From an uncultured Draconibacterium sp. (GTDB taxonomy: Bacteria; Bacteroidota; Bacteroidia; Bacteroidales; Prolixibacteraceae), in assembly GCF_963677565.1 (NCBI RefSeq), contig NZ_OY781982.1:682001-746000 (forward strand): a stretch of DNA of 64,000 bases, read 5' to 3'. Every line of letters starts with the position of its first letter. The stretch's first letter is position 1. Made by a program: the position numbers and the translations under genes. The notes under the pieces are model-generated. The model had not been told where the DNA came from. It made no database searches and saw nothing but the letters and a program-made list of their open reading frames with translations. Below are positions 25,263 through 33,984 of this stretch, piece by piece.

Positions 25263-26536
25263 GAAAAATTCTGATTCTATTGCTATTTCCGTTTCAGTTG
25301 GCAGTTGCCCAGAACAATATTCAACTTGACAGTTGTTATGTGTGGGCACGGCAAAATTACCCCAACCTGAAACAGTCGGAATTGTGGAAGGAGATCAATT
25401 CGCTTTCCACACAAAATCACGAAACCAATTATTTGCCACGGGTAACATTAAACGGTCAGATCACTTATCAATCGGCAGTAACAGAAGTTCCGGTTTCGAT
25501 GCCGGGAGTTACCATACCAACGGTTTCGAAAGATCGTTATAATACTTACGCCGAGTTGCAACAAACCATTTGGGACGGTGGTCTTACCAAAGCCAATAAA
25601 AGTCTTGAAAACGCTATTTTGAATAGCAACCTTAGCCAATTAGAAGTAGAGCTATACAAACTGAACGAGCAGGTTGCGCAGGCCTTTTTTACAACTTTGG
25701 TAGTCGAACAGCAAAAAGAAGTGATCCTAGCACAGCTAAAAACCATTGATGAACAACTTGACCGCGTAGAATCAGGGATTCGCAACGGAGTAACTGAACC
25801 TTCAGCAGCAATGGTATTAAAAGCGGAGCGAATCAACCTTGAGCAAAATATTGTTGAATTGGATGCCGCTAAAAATACATCACGCCAAATGCTGGAATTG
25901 TTAACCGGCAAGCAGTTTGCTAAAAACGAAGCATTTACCTATCAAACAAACTTTTCATTCACATCAGAACTCCTCCGCCCCGAATTAGATTTACTGGGCG
26001 TTCAGCGTCAACAGTTAGCAGTTCAGAGCGATCTGCTTTCGAAAACGAGAAACCCAAAGCTTTTCGGATTTGGTCAATTAGGTTACGGAAAGCCGGGCTT
26101 AAACATGTTACTCGACGAATTTAAAGGTTACTACCTTTTTGGTGTGGGTGTTTCGTGGAATGCTTTCGACTGGAAACAAACGTCACGACAACAAGAAGTT
26201 TTGCAAATACAACAAGAAATGCTTCAAAGCCAGGAAGCGACATTTATACAAAACCTCAACCTCTTGCTCATTCAACAAAAAGAGCAGATAGGAAAACTGG
26301 AACAATTGATTACCAACGATGAAAACCTGGTTGAACTTCGTGCCGGGATTACCAAAGCAGCCGCCTCAAAACTGGAGAACGAAACAATTACGACTTCCGA
26401 CTATGTTCAGGAATTACAAGCTGAAACCATAGCAAAATTAAAACAAGAACTGCACAAAATTCAGCTTAACGAAGCCCGCGAAAAATACACCCTGATCAAA
26501 GGAAAAACCTTGCCGGGCACTTTAACACATAACTAA
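25259..26536 (+). CDS. TolC family outer-membrane efflux protein
   Basis: 425 residues with a signal peptide (MRKILILLLFPFQLAVAQ). Long alternating helices and the C-terminal repeat structure are typical of TolC/OEP proteins, with YAELQQTIWDGGLTKANKSL near 98-117 as the first strand/helix boundary. It should form the outer-membrane channel for the HlyD adaptor and ABC transporter encoded downstream. It is coupled to tetR by a 4-base overlap. A 24-bp gap leads to the HlyD gene. Confidence 0.88.
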   Translation: MRKILILLLFPFQLAVAQNNIQLDSCYVWARQNYPNLKQSELWKEINSLSTQNHETNYLPRVTLNGQITYQSAVTEVPVSMPGVTIPTVSKDRYNTYAELQQTIWDGGLTKANKSLENAILNSNLSQLEVELYKLNEQVAQAFFTTLVVEQQKEVILAQLKTIDEQLDRVESGIRNGVTEPSAAMVLKAERINLEQNIVELDAAKNTSRQMLELLTGKQFAKNEAFTYQTNFSFTSELLRPELDLLGVQRQQLAVQSDLLSKTRNPKLFGFGQLGYGKPGLNMLLDEFKGYYLFGVGVSWNAFDWKQTSRQQEVLQIQQEMLQSQEATFIQNLNLLLIQQKEQIGKLEQLITNDENLVELRAGITKAAASKLENETITTSDYVQELQAETIAKLKQELHKIQLNEAREKYTLIKGKTLPGTLTHN

Positions 26537-26560
26537 AATATACAAGCAAATATCGATACC

Positions 26561-27442
26561 ATGAAAAAGATACTTTACATTATTTCTTTGCCTTTACTTT
26601 TTATGGCCTGCCAATCGGATAATGACACGGCTGACGCTTATGGAAATTTCGAAGCTGAAACAGTGATTGTTTCGGCTGAAACTCCGGGAAAGATCCTTGA
26701 ATTAAATGTTGACAAAGGAGATAAAATTGAAGCCGGCTTTTCTGCAGCCTTAATCGATACTGTACAGCTACATTTACAACTATTACAACTTGATGCGCAA
26801 CAAACTGCAATCGCGGCAAAACGTCAATCGATTCAGTCGCAAATTGCTGTGTTCGAAGAGCAAAAAACAAACATGAAAATAAACGAAGAACGCATTCAAA
26901 AAATGCTGAAAGACGGAGCTGCCACCCAAAAGCAACTTGACGATATTCAGGGACAGATCAGTGTAATCGATAAACAGATTGCCAATACCAAAACACAATT
27001 CACGCTCATTAGCAAAGAACAGGAAGTTTTGGAAGCACAAAAAGCTTCGGTAAGCGATCAGTTAAATCGTTGCAGTGTAAAATCTCCCGTTTCAGGAACT
27101 ATACTTGAAACATACGCCGAACAGGGAGAATTGACCACTGCAGGAAAAGCACTTTTTAAAATTGCCGATATCAGCGAGCTGGAACTTAAAGTGTATGTAA
27201 GCGGCGCCCAGCTTCCACATGTAAAACTCGGTCAGCAGATTGATGTTATGGTCGATCAGAACGCTACCGAAAACCAACACTTTACCGGTACCATCACCTG
27301 GATTTCATCGGAAGCGGAGTTTACGCCTAAGATCATCCAAACCAAAGAAGAACGGGTAAAACTGGTTTATGCTGTTAAAGTAACGGTAAAGAATGACGGA
27401 ACGTTGAAAATAGGAATGCCGGGGGAAGTTAGTTGGCAGTGA
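26561..27442 (+). CDS. HlyD-family periplasmic adaptor lipoprotein
   Basis: 293 residues. The N-terminus MKKILYIISLPLLFMAC is a lipoprotein signal. A biotinyl-lipoyl half (EAETVIVSAETPGKILELNV near 30-49) is followed by a coiled-coil hairpin (about 70-160), then the second lipoyl half SVKSPVSGTILETYAEQGEL near 172-191 and a beta barrel. It links the ABC permeases to TolC. The 3' end (GEVSWQ) is read through sequence that already looks like the CAGT-type repeat, so the C-terminus may have been altered when the next cassette arrived. Confidence 0.88.
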   Translation: MKKILYIISLPLLFMACQSDNDTADAYGNFEAETVIVSAETPGKILELNVDKGDKIEAGFSAALIDTVQLHLQLLQLDAQQTAIAAKRQSIQSQIAVFEEQKTNMKINEERIQKMLKDGAATQKQLDDIQGQISVIDKQIANTKTQFTLISKEQEVLEAQKASVSDQLNRCSVKSPVSGTILETYAEQGELTTAGKALFKIADISELELKVYVSGAQLPHVKLGQQIDVMVDQNATENQHFTGTITWISSEAEFTPKIIQTKEERVKLVYAVKVTVKNDGTLKIGMPGEVSWQ

Positions 27443-27450
27443 CCAGTCGC

Positions 27451-27479
27451 AGTATTCAGTCACAGTTATCAGTTTCAGT
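27451..27479. repeat. Left inverted-repeat arm of four-helix cassette 1
   Basis: The arm begins AGTATTCAGTC and continues in CAGT words. It is complementary to the arm at 27879-27907: the first 11 bases pair perfectly and the rest pairs with small slips. It lies between the HlyD stop and the four-helix gene, within a longer CAGT-rich stretch (27443-27486). Confidence 0.75.
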
Positions 27480-27505
27480 TAACAGTAAAAACAAAAATAC
27501 ATATT

Positions 27506-27883
27506 ATGGATTTTAAACATTTAATCGCATATCAAAAGGCATTTAAACTGGCCATGGATATTTTTGAGGTTTCCAAAACATTTCCAAAAGAAGAAAAGTT
27601 CTCGTTAACTGATCAAATTAGAAGATCTTCCCGTTCAACATGTACCAACATTGCTGAAGCGTATCGTAAAAGACGATATCCAAAACACTTTTTAAGCAAA
27701 CTTACCGACTCCGATGGCGAAAACAGCGAAACTGCCTCTTGGCTTGACTTTGCTTTTGCCTGTGAATACATCAGCAACGACATCCATGAGAAATTATATA
27801 ACGAATGTGTGGAAATTGGTAAACTTTTGAACTATATGATGAGTAATCCTGAAAAATTTGGTAGTAGCAAAGTGCTGGACTGA
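27506..27883 (+). CDS. Four-helix-bundle protein (23S rRNA-IVP family), copy 1
   Basis: 125 residues, small and helical. DFKHLIAYQKAFKLAMDIFE at 2-21, SLTDQIRRSSRSTCTNIAEA near 34-53 and a LDFAFACEYIS helix match the four-helix-bundle family named after proteins encoded in 23S rRNA intervening sequences (also related to Avd of diversity-generating retroelements). Function is unknown. It sits inside an efflux operon between HlyD and the first ATPase, where it has no obvious role. It is bounded by complementary repeat arms. It is clearly divergent from copy 2 at 30813, so the two are separate arrivals rather than a recent duplication. Confidence 0.88.
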   Translation: MDFKHLIAYQKAFKLAMDIFEVSKTFPKEEKFSLTDQIRRSSRSTCTNIAEAYRKRRYPKHFLSKLTDSDGENSETASWLDFAFACEYISNDIHEKLYNECVEIGKLLNYMMSNPEKFGSSKVLD

Positions 27884-27907
27884 AAACTGAGACTGAGACT
27901 GAATACT
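27879..27907. repeat. Right inverted-repeat arm of four-helix cassette 1
   Basis: ACTGAAAACTGAGACTGA, then GACTGAATACT, covers the end of the four-helix gene and the gap to the ATPase start. The last 11 bases (27897-27907) are the exact reverse complement of 27451-27461. Confidence 0.75.
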
Positions 27908-27913
27908 AAAAAG

Positions 27914-28816
27914 ATGATCGAGATAAACAACATAACAAAGTCGTACAAAGAAACCAAGGCACTTTCGGGTATCAACCTGCATGTAAATGAAGGTGAATTG
28001 TTTGGTTTAATCGGTCCGGATGGAGCAGGAAAAACCACTTTGATCCGAATTCTGATGACTTTGCTTTTACCGGATTCAGGTGAAGCAAAACTGGACGGTC
28101 TGGATGTGGTTGGAAATTACAAGCAAATCCGCAAAATGGTTGGTTATATGCCTGGGCGTTTTTCGCTTTATCAGGATTTGAGCGTGGAAGAAAACCTGAA
28201 CTTTTTTGCGACTGTTTTCGGAACAACGGTTCAGGAGAATTATGATTTAATCCGCGATATCTATTACCAGATCGAGCCTTTTAAAACACGCCGCGCCGGA
28301 AAACTGTCAGGCGGAATGAAACAAAAACTGGCGCTTTCGTGTGCATTAATCCATAAACCCAAAATATTGGTACTCGATGAACCAACAACCGGTGTAGATG
28401 CAGTTTCGCGAAAAGAGTTTTGGGAGATGCTGAAAAACCTTCAGCAAAAGGGAATTACCATTTTGGTATCGACACCTTACATGGACGAAGCCGATCTTTG
28501 CGACCGCGTAGCACTGATCCAAAACGGACAAATACTTGATGTGGATTCCCCAAAACGTATAACTGAAAAATTTCCCCGGAAGATTATTCAGGTAGGTGCC
28601 CAAAATATGTACCAGTTGATTAACGATTTACGTGCTTACGATAAAGCAGAAGCAGTTTATGCTTTTGGTCAGCATGCTCATTTTACGGGTATAAATGATG
28701 AAGTGGAAACGAACGAACTCGATAATTACCTGCAAAATCTGGGGCACGAAAAGATATTGGTGGAAGAAATTCCGGCTGGTATTGAAGATGTGTTTATGAA
28801 CTTAATGGAGCAGTAG
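27914..28816 (+). CDS. ABC transporter ATP-binding protein (first of two)
   Basis: 300 residues. Walker A GPDGAGKTT is at 35-43, the signature LSGGMKQKL near 133-141 and Walker B ILVLDEPTTGVD near 153-164. The C-terminal third is the extra domain seen in drug/ABC-2 type ATPases. With the next gene it corresponds to the two halves of E. coli YbhF, split here into separate proteins. It energises the ABC-2 permeases downstream. The gap to the next ATPase is only 12 bp. Confidence 0.9.
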   Translation: MIEINNITKSYKETKALSGINLHVNEGELFGLIGPDGAGKTTLIRILMTLLLPDSGEAKLDGLDVVGNYKQIRKMVGYMPGRFSLYQDLSVEENLNFFATVFGTTVQENYDLIRDIYYQIEPFKTRRAGKLSGGMKQKLALSCALIHKPKILVLDEPTTGVDAVSRKEFWEMLKNLQQKGITILVSTPYMDEADLCDRVALIQNGQILDVDSPKRITEKFPRKIIQVGAQNMYQLINDLRAYDKAEAVYAFGQHAHFTGINDEVETNELDNYLQNLGHEKILVEEIPAGIEDVFMNLMEQ

Positions 28817-28828
28817 CCGCAAAACGAT

Positions 28829-29548
28829 ATGGCAAACATTATAACAGCTAAAAATCTCACAAAAAAGTTCGGGCATTTTACGGCAAACGACAATCTTTCT
28901 TTTGAAGTAAAAAAGGGTGAGATTTTTGGATTTCTTGGAGCCAACGGCGCTGGAAAGACGACGGCAATTCGAATACTTTGCGGCCTTTCATCACCAACAT
29001 CGGGCGAGGTGGAAGTTGCCGGTTTTGATATTTATCGTGAAACCGAAAAAATAAAAAAGAACATCGGTTACATGAGCCAGAAGTTTTCGCTGTATGAAGA
29101 CCTGACAATTTTGGAGAACATTAAATTATATGCAGGAATCTATGGTATTGGACGAAAACAGCGCAAAGAAAAAGAATCGGAATTACTAAAAAAACTGGAG
29201 CTGGAAAATGTAAAAAACAAACTCATCGGTGATTTGCCGCTGGGATGGAAACAAAAGCTGGCTTTTTCGGTAGCAATTTTTCACGATCCGAAAATTGTTT
29301 TCCTCGATGAACCAACCGGAGGTGTCGACCCGGTTACCCGACGAAAATTCTGGGACCTGATTTATGAAGCTGCTCACCACGGAATTACCGTTTTTGTAAC
29401 TACCCACTACATGGATGAAGCCGAATATTGCGATCGTGTATCAATAATGAATGCAGGGAAAATTGAAGCACTCGACACGCCAACAAAACTTAAAGAAAAA
29501 TACAATGCAACCAATATGGACGAAGTGTTTTTGAAAATAGCACGGTAG
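28829..29548 (+). CDS. ABC transporter ATP-binding protein (second of two)
   Basis: 239 residues. Walker A GANGAGKTT lies near 31-39 and Walker B IVFLDEPTGGVD near 152-163. The signature is LPLGWKQKL in place of LSGG, a variant also seen, from memory, in one half of YbhF/RbbA-type proteins. It probably forms a heterodimer with the preceding ATPase. The gap after it holds a low-complexity array. Confidence 0.9.
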   Translation: MANIITAKNLTKKFGHFTANDNLSFEVKKGEIFGFLGANGAGKTTAIRILCGLSSPTSGEVEVAGFDIYRETEKIKKNIGYMSQKFSLYEDLTILENIKLYAGIYGIGRKQRKEKESELLKKLELENVKNKLIGDLPLGWKQKLAFSVAIFHDPKIVFLDEPTGGVDPVTRRKFWDLIYEAAHHGITVFVTTHYMDEAEYCDRVSIMNAGKIEALDTPTKLKEKYNATNMDEVFLKIAR

Positions 29549-29633
29549 CTATGAGTTTCGAGACACGAGTTTCGAGTAAAAGCCTCAACAAGAACAAACT
29601 CGCGGCTCGCTTCTCACAACTAAATACTTAAAA
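29549..29633 (+). repeat. Low-complexity array without an inserted gene
   Basis: The gap between the second ATPase and the first permease contains GAGTTTCGAG, ACACGAGTTTCGAGT and, 18 bases on, AAACTCGCGGCTCGC. The CGAGTTT and AAACTCG words are complementary, as in the arms around the two four-helix genes, but the loop is only about 20 bases long. Confidence 0.5.
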
Positions 29634-29634
29634 G

Positions 29635-30741
29635 ATGAAACAACTAAAATCATTCATAAAAAAAGAATTCTTCCACATTTTTCGCGACCCGCGAACGATG
29701 CTGATACTCTTTGGCATTCCTGTGGTTCAGCTACTGGTCTTCGGAACGGTGATTAAAAGTGAGATTAAAGATGTTCACATTGCCATTTACGACCAGTCGA
29801 AAGATGAAACCACACAGGAAATCACCAATAAATTGTTGTCTTCGGGCTATTTTCTGCTGGATGAAAACCTGGATAATCTTGACGATATTGATGCCATTTT
29901 CAGAAAAGGGAAAGTGCGCGAAGTGATTGTTTTTGAGAATAATTTTGGGCAAACACTCGGCAAAGAAGGCATTGCTAAAATACAGTTAATTGCCGATGCT
30001 TCCGATCCCAACATAGCAAAGCTGGCGATATCATATACAAATGCCATTGTAAACGACTACATCCGAAAACTGTATCCCGAAATGCAGCTGCCCATGCAGA
30101 TTACCCCCGAAGTACGCATGTATTTTAACGAAGAAATGAAAAGTGCGTACATGTTCGTGCCCGGTGTGATGGCTTTGATTTTAATGCTCATTTCTGCCAT
30201 GATGACTTCCATTTCAATAACTCGCGAAAAGGAATTAGGGACAATGGAAATCCTACTCGTTTCTCCACTTCGCCCTGTTCAAATTATTGTTGGAAAAGTA
30301 CTCCCCTACCTGCTACTTTCTATCGCTAATGCATTCATTATTGTACTTATCGGGCATTTTGTATTTAGTGTACCTGTAAGTGGCAGTTTCATTTTACTCA
30401 TGCTGGAAACCATTCTTTTTATTCTAATGGCACTTTGCCTGGGAATCCTGATATCAACGGCAGCAAAGAACCAAATGGCGGCCATGTTTATTTCAATGAT
30501 CGGATTAATGTTACCCACCATTCTATTATCCGGTTTTATATTTCCCATCGAAAATATGCCGGAGGTGCTGCAATATTTTAGTCATATAATGCCCGCCCGA
30601 TATTTCATAACGATTGTAAGAACTATTATGCTGAAAGGAACCGGCATCTTTTTTATTTGGAAAGAGACTGCCATTTTAATTGCTATGACGATGTTTTTTA
30701 TTGCGGTTAGCGTAAGGAAATTTAAGATTAGATTAGAGTAG
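29635..30741 (+). CDS. ABC-2 type permease (first)
   Basis: 368 residues. One N-terminal membrane segment (about 22-42) is followed by a periplasmic domain to residue ~175, then five C-terminal membrane segments. The ABC-2 motif ITREKELGTMEILLVSPLRP is near 195-214. This matches YbhS/YbhR-type permeases of efflux systems. It should pair with the second permease at 31230. The stop is followed at once by the arm of the second four-helix cassette. Confidence 0.88.
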   Translation: MKQLKSFIKKEFFHIFRDPRTMLILFGIPVVQLLVFGTVIKSEIKDVHIAIYDQSKDETTQEITNKLLSSGYFLLDENLDNLDDIDAIFRKGKVREVIVFENNFGQTLGKEGIAKIQLIADASDPNIAKLAISYTNAIVNDYIRKLYPEMQLPMQITPEVRMYFNEEMKSAYMFVPGVMALILMLISAMMTSISITREKELGTMEILLVSPLRPVQIIVGKVLPYLLLSIANAFIIVLIGHFVFSVPVSGSFILLMLETILFILMALCLGILISTAAKNQMAAMFISMIGLMLPTILLSGFIFPIENMPEVLQYFSHIMPARYFITIVRTIMLKGTGIFFIWKETAILIAMTMFFIAVSVRKFKIRLE

Positions 30742-30745
30742 TTAC

Positions 30746-30770
30746 GAGTTGCAAGCTTCAAGTTACAAGT
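30746..30770. repeat. Left inverted-repeat arm of four-helix cassette 2
   Basis: GAGTTGCAAGCTTCAAGTTA, then CAAGT, is complementary to 31195-31219 at 21 of 25 positions. The 12 bases CAAGTTACAAGT (30759-30770) pair perfectly with 31195-31206 and again with 31202-31213. The arm starts 4 bases after the permease stop. Confidence 0.75.
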
Positions 30771-30812
30771 AGGTGTGGATAGAAATGAATATTAACCATT
30801 TAAATATACACA

Positions 30813-31166
30813 ATGAAAGATTTTAAGAATTTAAAAGTTTGGCAAAAAGGAATGAAGTTGGTTGTTGACATTTATAAATCGACCAAACTTTTTCCGCAAG
30901 AAGAGTTGTATGGACTGACAAGTCAAATTCGACGATCGGCCGTTTCTATCCCTTCAAATATTGCGGAAGGTGCAGGACGAGGCTCAAATAAAGAATTTAG
31001 TCGTTTTCTGGATATTTCACTTGGATCATCATTTGAGTTGGAAACACAAATCATTCTTGCCCACGAGCTAGAATTTATTTCTGAAAGTGAATTTGAAACG
31101 CTTACAGATAAAGTTCAGGAAGAACAGAAAATGATAAATGGCATACAAAAAAGTATAAACCGATAG
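30813..31166 (+). CDS. Four-helix-bundle protein (23S rRNA-IVP family), copy 2
   Basis: 117 residues. KDFKNLKVWQKGMKLVVDIY at 2-21, GLTSQIRRSAVSIPSNIAEG near 34-53 and GRGSNKEFSRFLDISLGS are the classic motif set of the 23S rRNA-IVP four-helix family. It belongs to the common IAEG-AGR-GS subtype, unlike copy 1, which has IAEAYRKRRY. It lies between the two permease genes of one efflux operon, within AAGTT-type inverted repeats. Confidence 0.9.
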   Translation: MKDFKNLKVWQKGMKLVVDIYKSTKLFPQEELYGLTSQIRRSAVSIPSNIAEGAGRGSNKEFSRFLDISLGSSFELETQIILAHELEFISESEFETLTDKVQEEQKMINGIQKSINR

Positions 31167-31194
31167 TTATAAGTTACAACTCTTGAAACTTGCG

Positions 31195-31219
31195 ACTTGT
31201 AACTTGTAACTTGCGACTA
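31195..31219. repeat. Right inverted-repeat arm of four-helix cassette 2
   Basis: ACTTGTAACTTGTAACTTGC, then GACTA, lies in a longer AACTTG-rich stretch (31165-31225) between the four-helix gene and the second permease. It contains two overlapping copies of ACTTGTAACTTG, each the exact reverse complement of 30759-30770. Confidence 0.75.
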
Positions 31220-31229
31220 GTAGCTCATC

Positions 31230-32348
31230 ATGAAAACTATTTTATATCTACTTCAAAAAGAATTCCGCCAAATATTTCGGAACAAGACCATTCTGCCAAT
31301 GATCTTTGTTGTGCCGATTATGCAAATGCTTATTCTGGTTTTTGCGGCCACTTACGACATGAAGCGTATCGATTTGGTAGTGGTTGATCACGACATGTCG
31401 GAAAACTCGCGGCATCTGATTGCCAAATTCGATGGAATTCCATTTTTTCATGTGCATCATTTAGAGCAATCGGAGAAGCTGGCCGAGGACAAGTTATTAA
31501 ACGACGAAGCCGATGCTATTCTCATCTTTCCGGTTGATTTTGAACGCGACCTCATTCGTGACGACCAGGCGAAAGTACAACTTCTGATCAATGCCATCGA
31601 GAGCAATTCTGCACAATTGATTTATGCTTATTCGGCAAACATCATCAGCGATTATAATAAAGATATTATTGCCGAATGGAAAGAAATTCCGGAATTTACG
31701 CCTCCCACAAAAGTTGAGATTACCGAGAACTACTGGTACAATCCGGAGTTGGATTATAAATGGTTTATGGCGCCGGGTATTTTAGCAATTCTGGTCACCA
31801 TCATCGGGATGTTTATGTCGGGGATGAACCTGGTGCGTGAAAAAGAAATCGGCACCATTGAGCAACTGAACGTAACACCCCTCAAAAAATACCAGTTTAT
31901 AATCGGAAAGCTGGTTCCGTTTTGGGTGATCGGGCTGTTCGATTTGGCTCTGGGATTAACGATTGCCTGGCTGGTTTTCGACCTGCCAATCGTTGGAAGT
32001 TTGTTCACCTTGTTTTTTATGGCCAGCATTTATCTCATCAGCGTTCTTGGTCTTGGCCTATTTATTTCTACGGTTGCCGACACCCAGCAACAAGTCATGT
32101 TCGTCAGTTTTTTCTTTATGATGATCTTTGTTTTGATGGGCGGTATTTTCACGCCGGTGGAAAGTATGCCTGATTGGGCACAGCAAATCGATCGCCTCAA
32201 CCCGATTTATTATTTTATGCGGGTAATGCGTATGGTAGTGTTAAAAGGCTCAAGAATTACCGATCTTTTGCAGGAACTGGTTTCCTTGTCGATTTTAGGT
32301 GTTACATTTTTAAGCCTCGCTATTTGGCGTTACCGGAAAACTGCATAA
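31230..32348 (+). CDS. ABC-2 type permease (second)
   Basis: 372 residues with the same plan as the permease at 29635: an N-terminal membrane segment (about 18-40), a periplasmic domain, then five membrane segments. The ABC-2 motif LVREKEIGTIEQLNVTPLKK is near 191-210. It is the last gene of the efflux operon. No clear terminator was seen before the CHAD gene 86 bp away. Confidence 0.88.
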   Translation: MKTILYLLQKEFRQIFRNKTILPMIFVVPIMQMLILVFAATYDMKRIDLVVVDHDMSENSRHLIAKFDGIPFFHVHHLEQSEKLAEDKLLNDEADAILIFPVDFERDLIRDDQAKVQLLINAIESNSAQLIYAYSANIISDYNKDIIAEWKEIPEFTPPTKVEITENYWYNPELDYKWFMAPGILAILVTIIGMFMSGMNLVREKEIGTIEQLNVTPLKKYQFIIGKLVPFWVIGLFDLALGLTIAWLVFDLPIVGSLFTLFFMASIYLISVLGLGLFISTVADTQQQVMFVSFFFMMIFVLMGGIFTPVESMPDWAQQIDRLNPIYYFMRVMRMVVLKGSRITDLLQELVSLSILGVTFLSLAIWRYRKTA

Positions 32349-32434
32349 CAAACTGCAGTTAACCTTTTTTCGGCGATATCGTTTATCTGTAAGCAGTCGG
32401 ATTGTATGAATTAGCGATTTATAAAAGAAGTATA

Positions 32435-33415
32435 ATGAGCGAAGAATTTAGTTTGGAAATAAAAGAACGTGAATATTTTGAAGAGGGTATTTTTCGTGTC
32501 CTCGATAAACTACATTCCGATTCGGCAAAGTTTATTACCAGCACTAAACGACAACATTTTCATATTCACGAGGTACGCACAAATATTAAAAAGATACGCG
32601 GATTGTTGCGTTTACTCCGTCACGAAATTGGAGAAGACAGCTACAATGAGATGAACGGCTATTACCGCGATCTGGCATTGGAAGTGGCTCCTTTGCGCGA
32701 CGATACTTCGCAAATTGAACTGCTGCAGGAATTAAACTTAAAATTACACAACACCACGATTACAAAAGAACTGGACAAAATTATTAGCCAACATCGCCAA
32801 AACAGGAAGACAGCCTTTGACCATTTTAAAGAGACGGGGCATGCCGAAGATATAAAGCAGATTATACTGGGCCTGCAGCAAATGATACATAGTTTGAGCT
32901 TTACAGGCGATCCCGAATTTTTTATTCTGAAAAGCCTGCAACATGTTTACAAAAGTGCCCGAGGAGCATTTGAAACCACCGAATTTTTGAATGACAAAGA
33001 GATTTACCACTATTGGCGCAAACAGGTTAAATATCTCACTTACCATTTAATGTTGCTCAATCAAGCCTGGCCAAATTCCATTCGGGCCTACGTTAGCGAT
33101 TTAAGTTTATTAGGTAGTACGCTCGGGAAACTGCACGATCTGGATTTGTTTCACGAGGCTGTAAAAAGCAAGGACGTTTCAATCGCCGATAAGGATTCAC
33201 GCAAAAAGCTGATGCAGTATTTAAACAACCGTCGGTTTGTTTTAAGGAAACGCGTTCGGGCACTTGGCGAACAATGTTTTGTAGAAAGCAGCGAAGCTTT
33301 TGCCCTGCGCATTTTTAATAACTGGGAAAATTCGGTGATGCATAAAAAACATCAAAAGCTTTCCAGTGGCCGCAAATCAAAAAATGACATTCAATGTAAT
33401 TGCGACGGCAATTAA
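32435..33415 (+). CDS. CHAD domain protein
   Basis: 326 residues from ATG 32435; an upstream TTG at 32402 is less likely. The conserved-histidine helical pattern (FHIHEVRTNIKKIRGLLRLL near 45-64 and HYWRKQVKYLTYHLMLL near 191-207) identifies CHAD, a domain that binds polyphosphate and is often fused to CYTH triphosphatase. No CYTH domain is present here. It may associate with polyphosphate granules. It ends on a TTAA shared with the stop of the convergent DUF1697 remnant. Confidence 0.85.
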   Translation: MSEEFSLEIKEREYFEEGIFRVLDKLHSDSAKFITSTKRQHFHIHEVRTNIKKIRGLLRLLRHEIGEDSYNEMNGYYRDLALEVAPLRDDTSQIELLQELNLKLHNTTITKELDKIISQHRQNRKTAFDHFKETGHAEDIKQIILGLQQMIHSLSFTGDPEFFILKSLQHVYKSARGAFETTEFLNDKEIYHYWRKQVKYLTYHLMLLNQAWPNSIRAYVSDLSLLGSTLGKLHDLDLFHEAVKSKDVSIADKDSRKKLMQYLNNRRFVLRKRVRALGEQCFVESSEAFALRIFNNWENSVMHKKHQKLSSGRKSKNDIQCNCDGN

Positions 33416-33964
33416 TCATCAGCTTCATTCACCAACTCCAACAACTTTAATGTGGTTTTCCAATTTCGTGTGGTTGTACGCACTTTCAACTGGCTTTCAA
33501 AAAAGTTATTGTGGAGTTTCGTTTTTCCATATCCATGCGGACAATACAAATAAATAGCGTTATCAGAAATATTAAATTCCTCTCCGTCTTTCAAATGGGC
33601 AGTGATTTTTTCATCTTTCACATTTGCAGGATGTTCTTTCAAAAAAAGTAACATGCAGAAATTGAGCTTCCTTATTTTCGTCGCCTACATACGGATTGTT
33701 ACTAACGATATTTCCCAACTGCGTGGCATTTAAAACCAAAACCGGCACATCGAATCCAAAATCCTCCTGAATCTTTTTGCTAATCAGTTCTTCCAATTCT
33801 TCTGGACTCTTTTCCTGATAACGAAAAACCACATTCCCGCTTTGAATGTAGGTTTGTAGCTGTTCAAATCCCAAAACAGAAAGGGAGGATTTAAAAGCAT
33901 CCATCTTAATTTTGTTTTTCCCGCTAACATTTATTCCGCGCAAAATAGCTACATACGTTTTCAT
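33412..33964 (-). pseudogene. DUF1697 gene with a single-base frameshift
   Basis: The first part (from ATG 33964) reads MKTYVAILRGINVSGKNKIK through FLHVTFFER, typical of DUF1697. The second part, in the next frame, reads LKEHPANVKDEKITAHL to the stop at 33412 and supplies the missing C-terminal half, including YCPHGYGKTKLHNNFFE. The break is at a run of seven T on the coding strand (33641-33647). One extra T would restore an uninterrupted protein of about 180 residues, the family's usual length. It may be a true mutation, a phase-variable tract or a sequencing error. Function of the family is unknown. Confidence 0.85.
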
Positions 33965-33984
33965 ACATCCATAACATTAAGTCG

